This document shows, piece after piece, positions 23,830 to 33,700 of a stretch of DNA of 64,000 nucleotides. This DNA comes from Ascaphus truei (lineage: Eukaryota; Chordata; Amphibia; Anura; Ascaphidae): positions 217,928,654-217,992,653 of the forward strand of contig CM071568.1 in NCBI GenBank assembly GCA_036426205.1, in the 5' to 3' direction. Within the stretch, counting starts at the first letter, position 1. Every line of letters begins with the position of its first letter. The notes beneath the pieces were generated by a model. The model had not been told where the DNA came from. It did not search any database and saw nothing but the letters and a program-made list of their open reading frames with translations. Both the position numbers and the translations under genes were made by a program.

Positions 23830-24243
23830 GCCTTGAAAGTGGCTCGCAGGCTTATACGCTTTGGCCAAAGGTTTAACTAAATGACCCTTTTTTAAGTGAT
23901 ATATAGGTATTTCAATGTGTATTTTTGTACAAACAGCATTAAGCGTTGCATTCGGGGCAATTGGCGCATCCTGGAGAATGACGAGAGGATTGGTGCATAT
24001 GCTAGAGAGCCACCCCTATTCTGCTTTCGTCGGGGACCAAACATTGGTGACATGGTCACTGGATCTGATCCAATAGACAAATATGCCACACCCACCACCT
24101 GGTTAGCCAAAAAACCTGGTTCGTACCGCTGTCATGACTGCACCAACTGCCACTATATGCAGCTGGGCCCTAGCTACAATCACCCGCATAGTGGAGTACC
24201 GATTAAAATCAAACAACAACTGAACTGTGAGTATATAACGATT
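23830..24243 (+). pseudogene. PLE linker between RT and endonuclease, copy B
   Basis: An open stretch contains ILENDERIGAYARE, PLFCFRRGPNIGDM, TWLAKKPGSYRCHDCTNC and GVPIKIKQQLNC. This order (hydrophobic FRR-P-L block, then a G-Y-C-C-C zinc-binding linker, then IK...NC just before GIY-YIG) is characteristic of endonuclease-bearing PLEs. The endonuclease should follow directly, but Tigger shell sequence begins at about 24225-24245, so the fragment ends there. A different PLE endonuclease lies 1.3 kb on. Confidence 0.85.
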
Positions 24244-25331
24244 GCAGTACAGTACATGCATCGATAAGTGGGAAAAGATAGTGCTTCACTTTAAGTACAT
24301 TTTCACTTTACATACATGCTCCGGTCCCATTGCGTACGTTAATGTGGGGTATGCCTGTATCAATGATATAAAAAGCATCCGGTGCAATGTAGAAATATAA
24401 TAATTTAAAGAAAATAGCAAGGATAATAAGACTGTATTATTTAAGGAAAATGTGATACTTATGATAGTCCCTAGTGTTAAAACATGGATAGCACTAGCAT
24501 TACATCAATAGTATACCAGCAGACGAGCAACTATGTTGCATAAACAATGAGTTCACTGTGGAAAGGATCATAAAGGAATGTCTGAAAAAATTCACAATGT
24601 CTTTATCACTGCACATGAGGAGTTCAATATTCTTGAGCTTTTTGGGGCATTCAGAGTCTTTTATTGGGGCCAATGTTTCTTAATGTCTCAGGGTCAATTT
24701 AAAAAGGGGACCTTCACGCTGCTGGCATATGCATTCAGATGTAATGTGCTTTTTAGTTGGACACAGCAGCGCCCCGGCTCTATGCCACATTATCCTCCGA
24801 CCTCACAATATACAACACAAACCTCCATCTGGCACTCCGCACCGCTTTCAAGGAAAGTGTGGGTACTGAGTACCTGATGGTCTCCCAGTGTCTCTCTGAT
24901 TCTGCTCTGTCGCGTCTCCCCTTGCTCACCTCCTTCACCTCCCGAGAGTGGCTGTGTGCGTCTCTGTGGATGGCAGCTCACCGCATTCAGCTGTGTCTCC
25001 CCTCCTCACCGGTAATGCTTCCGTTTGCCACCTTGATGTCAGCAGCACTCCATTTAGCTGTCCTTGCCTGTTCTCATACCAATGCACACAAGCAGGTGTG
25101 CAGGAGCTCCACAGGCACAGCATCTCACTCAGGGAGTTGCACAGGACTTTCCACTCTGCCTAATCAGGCGTCTCTGTAGCTCTGAGAATGCTTCACCAGT
25201 GTTAAGTGAAATGAAAAGCTCACACCAGCTGTTGTATCAAAAATCTGTATTACTGCATAAAATCATACAGTAAATGGTGAATAATATCAAGAATATACAG
25301 ATAATGGGTGACCTCTCTGACAACCCAACAC

Positions 25332-25358
25332 GTTTCATCCTAAGCAGGACTTCTTCAG
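25332..25358 (-). ncRNA. Hammerhead-like core in a PLE-type terminal module, copy B
   Basis: Minus strand: CTGAAGA, stem II GTCCT/AGGAT with a GCTT loop, then GAAACGTG. The preceding minus-strand bases ATACCC and the following TTGGGTTGTC allow only weak stem I pairing, so activity is uncertain. Confidence 0.5.
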
Positions 25359-25532
25359 GGGTATAAATTTATCCACTAAAACATTCTACATGTATACCCA
25401 TCCACATAGATACACAGCAAGCTCTCAGAACCCCCCCCACCCCCCAACCTACCACAATATATATATATATATATATATATATCTTAATAATATGGATATA
25501 GTGTCCAAAGGAGTTCTATTGGGTGTGGCTAA

Positions 25533-25880
25533 TTGTATAAAACAAGAAACAAAGAAGTCCAGAGCAACGTTCAATGTGAGTCAAAATTCGTGGTGTACTT
25601 TATTAAGTGTCCTTGTGGATTGTTGTACATCGGGAAGACTGTAAGGATGCTGAAAGAACGCATGGCCATGCACCGTTCAAACATCAGAAAAGCCCTACTG
25701 AGTGATGCCTCTGATATAGATCTGAAGTGTCTACCTGTGGCTAGACATTTCAAAGAAAAAAGACACACATTGGCCACACTTCGTTGTATGCCTATTCTGC
25801 AGGTTCCAGTCCCCCCCCCCGTGGGGGTGACAGGGGCAGGACTTTGCTTAAACAGGAAGCAAGGCTTATTTATGAACTAA
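25533..25880 (+). pseudogene. PLE GIY-YIG endonuclease domain, copy B (PLE-c)
   Basis: The open frame carries ESKFVVYFIKCPCGLLYIGK, then RMLKERMAMHRSNIRKAL and PVARHFKEKRHTLATLRC. These are the GIY-YIG hallmarks: Tyr and YIG of the first strands, Arg in LKER, the MHRSNI helix with its His, and the VARHF block of PLE endonucleases. The domain nicks target DNA to prime reverse transcription. The usual final Asn/Glu block is only partly recognisable after a run of prolines (VPVPPPVG), and the frame ends at 25880. No RT belonging to it lies immediately upstream. Confidence 0.9.
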
Positions 25881-26043
25881 GGACTATGACACCTGGTGGC
25901 CTAAATGAGGAGCTTTCACTTAGCTGCTTTCTGTAGTTGTCTCCCTGCTTTGACTTAGTTTTACATTATGCCTTTTATATGTTTGTCACTCATACTCTGT
26001 TGCATCACTCCCTCTGCACTTTTGCACTTCCTTTGTCCTTATA

Positions 26044-26403
26044 CACTACCGACACGTTTAATCCGAGCAGGGCTAGTTCCGCAAGCCGGGGGATGCCCCG
26101 GCTTGCTAGCCCCACTCCCTCGGCGTGCCGCGCGTCACCGATGCGCGGTCACGCGTCATCGGGTGTCAGCGCCCCCTGCACGCACGTCCAGGGCTCCCCG
26201 AGGGAGCCCTGGTGTCCCGCGATGTGGGGGACGGCGGCAGGGGGTTCCGGGGGACCCGGCGGACCCGGCAGCGGGAGGGAGAGCGCCCCGATCGGAGGGC
26301 GCTCTTCCGCTGCTTCGGCGCGCGCCCGGCACCCTCCGGCGCGCGCCAGGTTACTGCTGCGGCCGAGAACGGGCAAATGCTCGAATAAACTCGGCCGCAG
26401 CAG
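26044..26403. mobile_element. GC-rich TA-flanked MITE, copy B
   Basis: The left end CACTACCGACACGTTTAATC and the inverted right end GCTCGAATAAACTCGGCCGC share the (G)CTCGAATAAA / TTTAATCCGAGC inverted block and are bounded by TA on both sides (26042 and 26404). The interior is very GC-rich and holds no gene. Relatives lie at 30576-30972, 33100-33280 and 47757-48150. Tc1/mariner-like by its TA duplication. The exact family is not known to me. Confidence 0.78.
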
Positions 26404-26917
26404 TATACTATGGTGATGCTATGCGCTCCTTGTGCTCTATACCTCTATCTGTCCCCCTGTGGTTCACCTCAACGCTCTGTGTTTTACTACTCTGTTTAGC
26501 CCATTATTGCTGTCAGTGTGTGGGTAACTGTGCACGAGGTGGTTTTCCAGACTGCGCATGCGTGATTTGCGCTGCCGGCGTCCCTGGTTGACAGCTGTGA
26601 TGCGCGGCGCGCTCTCCTTGCTGGCGCCCCGGCAGTCAATTTTTTTTGGCCCACTGCGCATGCGCGGCGTGCGACGTTCCCCCGCACGGGCAGTAGACTC
26701 TGGGACCAGTGTCTCAGGGTGTCTCTCTCCTGATAGTTTAAGTGCTTATGTCATGATGAATCATTTGGATATTCAGGTAATAGGGGAGGGGGCACGGAGC
26801 ACAGCTATGTTGCATATTATGTCTGATTGCATGTTGGTGATTGGTTCCCTTTGTTTGCATTGCACTATGGGTGAGGGTATATATGTTTGGTCACTTACAC
26901 TTGTGGGTTGCACGGCC

Positions 26918-26947
26918 CTGAGGAAGGTCTCTCTGTGGGACCGAAAC
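26918..26947 (+). ncRNA. Hammerhead-like core left of the palindrome, copy B
   Basis: CTGAGGA at 26918, stem GGTC/GACC, GAAAC at 26943. It lies 7 bases before the palindrome 26954-27155. Confidence 0.5.
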
Positions 26948-26953
26948 GTTGGC

Positions 26954-27155
26954 TTACGTGTATTTCATGTTGTGAATATAGACTTTTGGATTAACCCCGT
27001 GCGGTCTGCTGTCTCTTTACTGGTCTTTGGATTGGTTCGTATCATATATATATATATATATATATGATACGAACCAATCCAAAGTCCAGTAAAGAGACAG
27101 CAGACCGCACGGGGTTAATCCAAAAGTCTATATTCACAACATGAAATACACGTAA
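26954..27155. repeat. Near-perfect 202-bp palindrome with a (TA)n centre, copy B
   Basis: The left arm starts TTACGTGTATTTCATG and the right arm ends CATGAAATACACGTAA. The arms pair over about 95 bp around ATATAT at 27045-27066, with essentially only a one-base difference (GGTCTTTGG against CCAAAGTCC). It is flanked by two same-strand hammerhead-like cores (26918 and 27182). Confidence 0.93.
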
Positions 27156-27181
27156 CAATATAACTGTATGGAAGCACGCCC

Positions 27182-27210
27182 CTGAGGAAGGTCCTATACA
27201 GGACCGAAAC
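27182..27210 (+). ncRNA. Hammerhead-like core right of the palindrome, copy B
   Basis: CTGAGGA, perfect hairpin GGTCC-TATACA-GGACC, GAAAC at 27206-27210. Core and stem II are ideal. No convincing stem I partner downstream. Confidence 0.55.
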
Positions 27211-27219
27211 GTTGAACTT

Positions 27220-27304
27220 ATTTGTGCCTGCTTTATGTTTCTAATACAATTTTTTGCATTATCCCTTGAGTGCTGTTCTTGTCTGTTTGTAGTAAATTTA
27301 CATC

Positions 27305-27335
<31 letters not shown>

Positions 27336-28680
27336 GCCAATGGAACTCTGTTCCATGTCCATATGATTAAGAGGTCAATTTTCTTTCACAGCTGTGATGT
27401 TACTACAAACAGTACATGTCGACTAAATCTAGGCCAATAATGACGCAGTTCTTATTTTGTAGCGCCATTTATTGGTCTGTCAGCAAGTGTGGTCCAATAC
27501 CGAGAGAAACTGTCTTTGATCAGCATTCTCCATCACATTATTGACTTAGTACTTGACTTTCTGTACTTTTAGAACACTTTATTGAAAAGGGCCATGTTGC
27601 ACATGGTTAAATATCTTACGTGTCCATACAGTACTTGCAGAATAAAGCTGCTCTAACACAACCTTTGAGTACACAGCTGCCAAAAGCAGCCACGTATTGC
27701 CACATATTGCATTCACAGTGGTACAGATATCATACAGCATACCACTTTTGGAATTGTAAAGGAAATAACTATAAATCCCATCTTCAATATCTGGTATACC
27801 AGCAATGTGGCTAATTAATATAGAAAAGCAATGTTAAATAAGAGCAAGAAATCCATACATGCTTTGCAAAGGCAGTAATACTGACAGAGCTATCTCAAAC
27901 ATGTGCTGCAGACTTTCTCATTATCAGCCATCTCACTAGCTGGAAACTCTGCCTGGCTTGATTGATCCTGCCCTGTGGATTGGGTCTGCTTCACAAAAAC
28001 CGATTAATGTTCATGCACAGTTTCTCGCTTTATATAATGTTAATGTTTGGTGCCATACATTATACCAGCGTTCGCTTGTATTTTGTATAATATATATTCT
28101 TATGTCATACAGTGCTGTGTGTCTGTACACATGCAGTAGTTGATGGAAGTTGTGCTACGTCATGCCACTTACACAAGAAGTTTATTTAGTTTGATCAGAT
28201 TATGGATAGTAATGTAAATACATTCCTTTATGAGATAAAAGAGGAAGAAGGTTAGTACGGATTATATGTATAGTACTGTTTCAATCCATCTTTCAGAAAT
28301 ATTATAATTGTTGGGATCAAGTCCAAGAGCAGATGGACAGGATTCCTGCTGCACGGTGGGATTTCCTCCATGTAAACAATGCCTGTAAACAAGCAATCAA
28401 ATCTTTGCTTTAGCTCAAAATATTCATACATTTCTTTAATTGAGCAGTATTCTAATTTTGCCAGAACATAATTTTCTTGAATAGAAAAGAATACTTAGAA
28501 ACTTCTGTCAAAATTAATATTACTCAACTTTCTTTTTATTCAAATTGTAACATCTGGCATTAATTATTTTACACATCACGGCATATATGTTCCTCCGGGG
28601 CTTTCCTGGCAGAACATCTTTTAAGAAGGCATTCCATTTAAACAGAAAAAAAGAACATTATCATAAACATAACTATGCAG
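27220..28680. other. No recognisable gene
   Basis: AT-rich, with a (TA)n tract at 27306-27338. Short open frames lack motifs. Confidence 0.5.
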
Positions 28681-28685
28681 TACAT

Positions 28686-29038
28686 CAGGGGTGCAAAAAG
28701 TGGGGGGCGCGCCCCGCAGGGGGTGCTAGATTTTTTTGGGGGTGGGGGCGCAACTGTTATAGAGGCCCCACACTTCCCCAAAGTCATTTAGAATAAATGC
28801 CGGGGATTGCGTGAGGCCTCTGTAAGTTCTTAACTTACCTTAGTTCCAACGGTGCATCTCCATGGCAACTGGCGTCAAATGACGCTGCGGGTCATGTAAC
28901 ATCACATTGCCATGGCAACGTGACGTCACATAACCCCGCAATGTCTTTTTACGCTGGAGTCGTGTAGGAGGGTGAGGGGGGGGCGAGCGGAGAGGAGAGG
29001 AGAAGGGGGACGCATGAAGGTATGTCTGCGCACCCCTG
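28686..29038. mobile_element. hAT-type MITE, 353 bp
   Basis: Terminal inverted repeats CAGGGGTGC (28686-28694) and GCACCCCTG (29030-29038) have the CAGGGG..-type ends of hAT elements. The interior has a GC-rich centre and a GAGGGGAGGAGAAGG-like purine run and codes for nothing. Flanking 8-bp repeats are only approximate (GCAGTACA / GCAGTATG, with three extra bases on the right). Confidence 0.72.
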
Positions 29039-29084
29039 CCTGCAGTATGTCATGCTAACTATACTAACTATACTCTACAATTCA

Positions 29085-29412
29085 ATTTGTCGTTTTGTTC
29101 TCCAATGCAACTACAACACACATCACTGCGAAATGCTCAAAGAACTAGATTGTTCATCACTAGAGTCTAGGCGACCCAGCTAGAGTCTAGGCTACCCAGC
29201 TATCTGAACAAGCTCCTCAACCCTACCACATGCAGCACTTATCACCTGAGATCAGACTCCAAAAGACTGTTCATGGTCCCAAGGCTCAACAAAGTATCCG
29301 GCCGTTCCTTCTTCTCTTAACGTGCACCCCAAAACTGGAACAACCTACCAGAGACTCTCACATCCACCACCAGTTTAAGGCTGTCTCACATTTTAGAAAA
29401 AAGAGTGTATAG
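29085..29412 (+). pseudogene. C-terminal end of a non-LTR retrotransposon ORF (CR1/L2/Rex1 type)
   Basis: The plus strand, with frame changes, reads LRSDSKRLFMVPRLNK, then SGRSF, then AP.L.N.LP..L, then SHI. This is the typical tail of CR1/L2-group proteins (LRSS..L.VP...., G.RSF...AP.LWN.LP). Only the last roughly 100 codons are present. No catalytic domain remains. Confidence 0.6.
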
Positions 29413-29507
29413 GCGGTCACTGCGGAACGGAACTCAGCCAGGAGAATAAAATAAAATCAGCTTTATTGAACTTGAATGCTGCACATCACAGAGAGCACCT
29501 CTGACGC

Positions 29508-29536
29508 GTTTCGTCCCGTCGTGGGACTTTATCAAG
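29508..29536 (-). ncRNA. Degenerate hammerhead-like core at the PLE-d 3' end
   Basis: Minus strand: TTGATAA, hairpin GTCCC/GGGAC, GAAACGCG. C3 and G8 of the core are changed, so it should not cleave, but position and shape match PLE terminal repeats. Confidence 0.5.
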
Positions 29537-30076
29537 GAGTAAAAAGTCTCTCAACACGGGTTTCTTTTGTAAGCAGATCCCTTACAATGATTGATTTAGA
29601 AAAATCACAATCAGTAGTAGGCAATCAACTAATCATGTTGATAAGCCATGAAAGGAATCATAGTTGTCCAACAGTGTCTAGACCAAAACAGAACAACACA
29701 CATGTCAAAATATCAAAAAACATATAAAAATTAAAAACAAGAACAAGTGATAAGCAGCATCAATAACATAAATTCATGTTAAACAAAAGAATACACATAT
29801 GGATTTATAACCCACTGGAGAAATACAGAAAATTGCATATTATTTATAAAGTTGTCAATTTGTCAATATATTGATATTTGTTAAGGACATAATAACATAT
29901 CAATGATTATGATCAGATTTCAGAGAATACATATGAAAATTGAACATTATGTGGAAGAACAATCAAAAACCAATACAAGAAAGGCTGAGCATGCGAATTG
30001 ATGTATAATGAGATATATAATATAATATGTATGATATGATGTACCAAGAGACACACTCCCAAGACTCCCCAAACCA

Positions 30077-30573
30077 CTAACCCCGAAGGAAATGTTTCAA
30101 CTCCCAATCAAGGTTAATATCATGTGGGTGGAGAGTGTTGAGAGTGTATATCCAATACATCTCTTGTTTATTAAGTACACTTTCCCTGTTGCCACCTCTA
30201 GGGTGGCATGATATATGTTCTATTGCTGTAAAGGAAAAATTATTAATACTGCCTTTAGGACATTGGGAAAAGTGTCTAGGCACAGGGTGATTTAAATCTC
30301 TCTTTTTAATCAACCGTACATGCTCGGCAATTCTGACTTTAAGTGGCCTTGTGGTACGGCACACATATTTATGTCCACAACCGTAATAGAGGACATAAAT
30401 AACAAAACTGATGTTACAATTAAGAAAATTCTTTATGTAATATTTTCTAAGGTTCTCATTGTATGCAATGTGTCTGGTCTGGACTGCGTATTGACATATA
30501 GAGCATTTGCCACACTTGAAAAAACCTTTTGGTATACTTTTGACATTGGGGAAATTGGATCTAGAGTCAAACA
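30077..30573 (-). pseudogene. PLE-d Cys linker and GIY-YIG endonuclease
   Basis: After KGFFKCGKCSICQYAVQ (zinc-binding linker) and FVIYVLYYGCGHKYVCRTTR comes RPLKVRIAEHVRLI, then VPRHFSQC, then the C-terminal block with ESVLNKQEMYWIYTLNTL (Glu and Tyr of the nuclease) and LNTLHPHDINLDWEL. The domain is complete and open in one frame to 30077. The Gly of the YIG/YVG motif is Cys (KYVC) and the first Cys-Pro-Cys is altered, so activity is doubtful even though the rest is intact. Confidence 0.9.
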
Positions 30574-30575
30574 TA

Positions 30576-30972
30576 CACTGGCGACACACTTTATTCGAGC
30601 TCGGCTAGTCCCACGAATTCGGGTATACCCGGGTGTATTGAGGTTTGTGACTGTTTTCTGCCCGAGTGCATTGAGGTATTTTCCAGGCAGGGATTGAAGC
30701 ATTTTATTCCCGCTGGCTGCAATACTGCACAGTATATATATATATACTGCATTACAATTCATGAATTTATGCCATCTGGTAGACACGCGAAGCCTTGCAG
30801 CCTATTAAATCCTAATCATTATCATTTAACAGATCAGCCGCCCGTCAGCCAGGCATGAACCCAGGCTGGGAAGGCAAACGCAACGGGGCTTGTCAGAGGT
30901 GAGGAGCGGCGCATTCCAGGTATCTGCCAGGTACATACTGGGTATTTGCTCGAATAAAGTGTGTCGGTGCAG
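30576..30972 (+). mobile_element. TA-flanked MITE inserted in PLE-d
   Basis: Ends CACTGGCGACACACTTTATT at 30576 and the inverse AATAAAGTGTGTCGGTGCAG at 30972, each bounded by TA (30574, 30973). The inverted repeats share at least 18 bases. It splits the PLE frame exactly between the FSYRKAKTLAFHLSPS block and the MFDSRSNFPNVKS block. Interior contains TATATATATATAC at about 30735. Confidence 0.88.
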
Positions 30973-31043
30973 TACTAGGCGATAAATGAAAGGCCAAAGT
31001 TTTGGCTTTACGATAAGAAAATCTAGGACCACTTTGTACAATA

Positions 31044-32863
31044 TTATGAATGTCCTTGTCCAATAACAATGTATGCCAATGTTTTGGATATGATGTTACA
31101 AATTTGTTGGGACTGAGAATTAAATGTAGTAATAAACAATGGACTCTTCGTATTATTGGAGAATGATAGTAAATCTCTCTCTTTTTTAGGTAAAAAGTTT
31201 TTCTTTTTCTTGCAGATAAGGGTTCCTCTATCCATAGCATCTGCCCTGGCAAATGCTGTTATTATTTCTTTGGCAGAATAACCCCTGGCCAAAAATCTAT
31301 CAGACATCTCTTTTGCTCGAGACAAGAATACTTCATTGTCCGAACAAAGTCTTTTAAATCTGACAAATTGTGCTCCTGGAATGTTCTTAATCAGAGAGCG
31401 GGGATGACAGCTTTGAGCATTTCAAAGCGTATTTCTGGAATTTCGTTTCCTGTACATGTCTGTCTGTATATTCTTATCATTGTCAATATACAGGAACAGA
31501 TCTAAATAATGAATGTGATTGATGTTGTGTTCAAAAGTAAATTTAAGATTATAATCATTGGTGTTGAGATATTCAATAAAAGAAAGTAGTGAATTTTTGT
31601 CACCTTTCCAAATTAAGATCAGATCGTCAGTATATCTCCTAAAATAAACGATATTATGACAAAATGAATTGTGACTGTGATAAATAAAACGTGATTCCCA
31701 AAAGCCCATTAATAAATTTGCGTAAGATTGTGAAGAACTCGTGCCCATTGCAGTGCCCAATATTTGTAAATAAAACTGTGAATCAAATAAAAAATAATTG
31801 TGCGTGTCTTGTGTGTCTAATAGCGGCAAGACCGTGCTGGTGTTCAATAATGTAATACAGGGAGGTCACATCCATAGTGACCCACCTGTATTCCCCGTGC
31901 CAAGTAAGTTCTTGTATACTAACAATGAAATCAATTGTGTCTCTAATAAAACACGGTAACTGAAATACCAGGGGTTGTAAAAACCTGTCCACATACTGCG
32001 ATAAACCATCTCCCAAAGATCCAATGCTCGCAATTATAGGTCGACCAGGAGGGTCAACCAACGATTTATGGATCTTTGGGAGATGGTGGAATACTGGAAT
32101 CACGGGATGTGGACAGGAAAGAAATTCTAACTCTTTTTTATTAATGACATTAAGAATTCTGCCCATATCTAATAATTCCAATAATTCAAGGTGATACTTG
32201 GATGTAGGATTTCTCCCAAGGTGCTGATAAGTGGTTGTGTCCCTCAATTGTCTTATAGCTTCACATTGATATTGATTTGTAGACATAATCACAAGGGCAC
32301 CTCCCTTGTCAGCATTCTTGAGGACTATGTCATAATCTTTTTTAATACAATCAATTTCTTGGATTTCTGTATAAGTTAGATTCCCTTTCTTAACATAGGA
32401 ACTTGAAAACCCTTTTGCTAGTATGCGTAAATTGCGTTCAAACATAGTAATAGATGGACCTCTATTAAAGCTAGGACAAAATAATGATTTTGGACGATAA
32501 CAGAGTCCTCATAACCAAAAAATGGTTCAGTGTGTGTTATTAGAGGTTCGCCTTGTGATTCCAGTAAAGAGTCCATATCGGAAAGGACGCAATTTTCCTG
32601 AAAGTTCAAGGACTGAAAATCATTAATGGGGGGAGAACTAGCTCCTCCTGTCGAATCCTCCAATATATTGGTATCTTCTTAACCATTTTTAGCAGCAAAC
32701 ATTTTCTTTAAGGATAATTTCCGTGTAAATTTTTGTAAATCTATTACAGTCTGAAACAATTGGAGGTTTTGACTAGGCGCAAATCCCAGACCCTTATTAA
32801 GGAGAGACCGTTGGTCCAGAGACAAGTCTACTCCAGATAAATTGATGACATTGTCGGGTACCC
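31044..32863 (-). pseudogene. PLE-d reverse transcriptase
   Basis: On the minus strand, after VINLSGVDLS and FTRKLSLKKMF (pre-RT block, 32840-32690), one reads NADKGGALVIM (about 32340), LPKIHKS and PPGRPIIAS (about 32080), VTMDVTSLY (motif A, about 31870), then after a frameshift at about 31800-31850 LGTAMGTSSSQSYANL (about 31750), RYTDDLILIWKG (motif C, about 31625), FTFEHNINHIHYLDLFLYI, and in a third frame the thumb end with FVTSYP and FSYRKAKTL. The catalytic Asp residues are all present. At least two frameshifts break it. Confidence 0.92.
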
Positions 32864-33695
32864 TGTAGGAGGACATGTGCAGAGGTACACAATGGAGACT
32901 GTTGTAAGGTGAAATCATAACAAGGCTTTATTGTGCCTGTTGCTTAAAACACAGCAAAAAAACAACATAAGCAAAATAGTGAGCCAAACAAAGAAAACCT
33001 ATCTCCACTTTGGCATATATGTATCCTTCTATTCCAGCTCCTTTAACTGGGTGGCTACCCAAGCTATTCATCAGCCCAAGTCATATAGATATATATATAG
33101 ACATGATATGAGTTTTTACACGGCATTGCAGTATTGCAGACAGCGGGAATAAAATGCTTAAATCACAGCCGCAAAAATAACGCAATTCACTCCGGGCGAA
33201 AACGACACAAAACCACACATCACCGGGATATTCTGAAATTCGCGGAGCTAGCCGAGTTAGAATAAAGTTGGTCGCCACTGTATGTATCCTTCTATTCCAG
33301 CCCCTTTAACTGGGTGGCTACCCAGGCTATTCATCAGCCCAAGTCATATAGATTTATATATAGACAACAGTCAATGGAAAATAAAGTCTTATCTGTTTCC
33401 AGGGTTGCTGCCTTTTCTCCGTATTATCAGCATCCAGGTTTAGAAGTCTTATTTGTCAGCTCCAGAGATCTGTGTTCTCTTGGTCAGTCTCTCCTGGGAG
33501 ACTCAAGAACCTCTGCTCTGTTTCCTTGTTCAGCTCACACGTGAGCTAAGGAGTCTCACATCCTGTCTCAAAAGACAGGCTTTTGTAAGCAATCTAATCA
33601 GGCAGGTGTTGTTTGTTAATTGACTACCAGCAGTTAACCACCACACTGCTGGATTAGAGGCACATTACTTGAACAGGGATAACTCCCCTGTTACA
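32864..33695 (-). mobile_element. Solo LTR inserted in PLE-d, with TACCC duplication
   Basis: On the minus strand the LTR starts TGTAACAGGGGAG and ends CCTCCTACA (TG...CA). Perfect 5-bp target duplications TACCC lie at 32859-32863 and 33696-33700. An AATAAA signal is present at about 32931 (minus). It is related to the LTRs at 42069-42716 and 38334-38524. It contains a MITE fragment (33100-33280) between two copies of a 75-bp phrase (33026-33100 and 33288-33362). Confidence 0.92.
33100..33280 (-). mobile_element. TA-flanked MITE fragment inside the solo LTR
   Basis: Minus strand: CAGTGGCGACCAACTTTATT, then CTCGGCTAGCTCCGCGAATT and ATTTTATTCCCGCTG.CTGC, matching 30576 onward. The far end is not clear. 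Confidence 0.7.
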
Positions 33696-33700
33696 TACCC

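Larger units (their letters stand above)
20917..24357. mobile_element. Pogo/Tigger-type DNA element shell, copy B
   Basis: Same as the copy A shell: CAGGCATACCCCGC at 20917 and GGGGTATGCCTG ending at 24357, both flanked by TA. Element sequence proper occupies about 20917-21115 and 24225-24357. The 3.1 kb between is foreign: a PLE-type terminal module, Tc1, and a PLE coding fragment. Confidence 0.74.
19893..28925 (+). repeat. Segmental copy B of the duplicated segment
   Basis: Copy B starts with an inverted arm not present in A and then follows A without rearrangement to about 28925, past which only B continues. Open frames are longer in B (Tc1 transposase, PLE endonuclease). This fits B being nearer the true sequence or the younger template. 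Confidence 0.93.
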
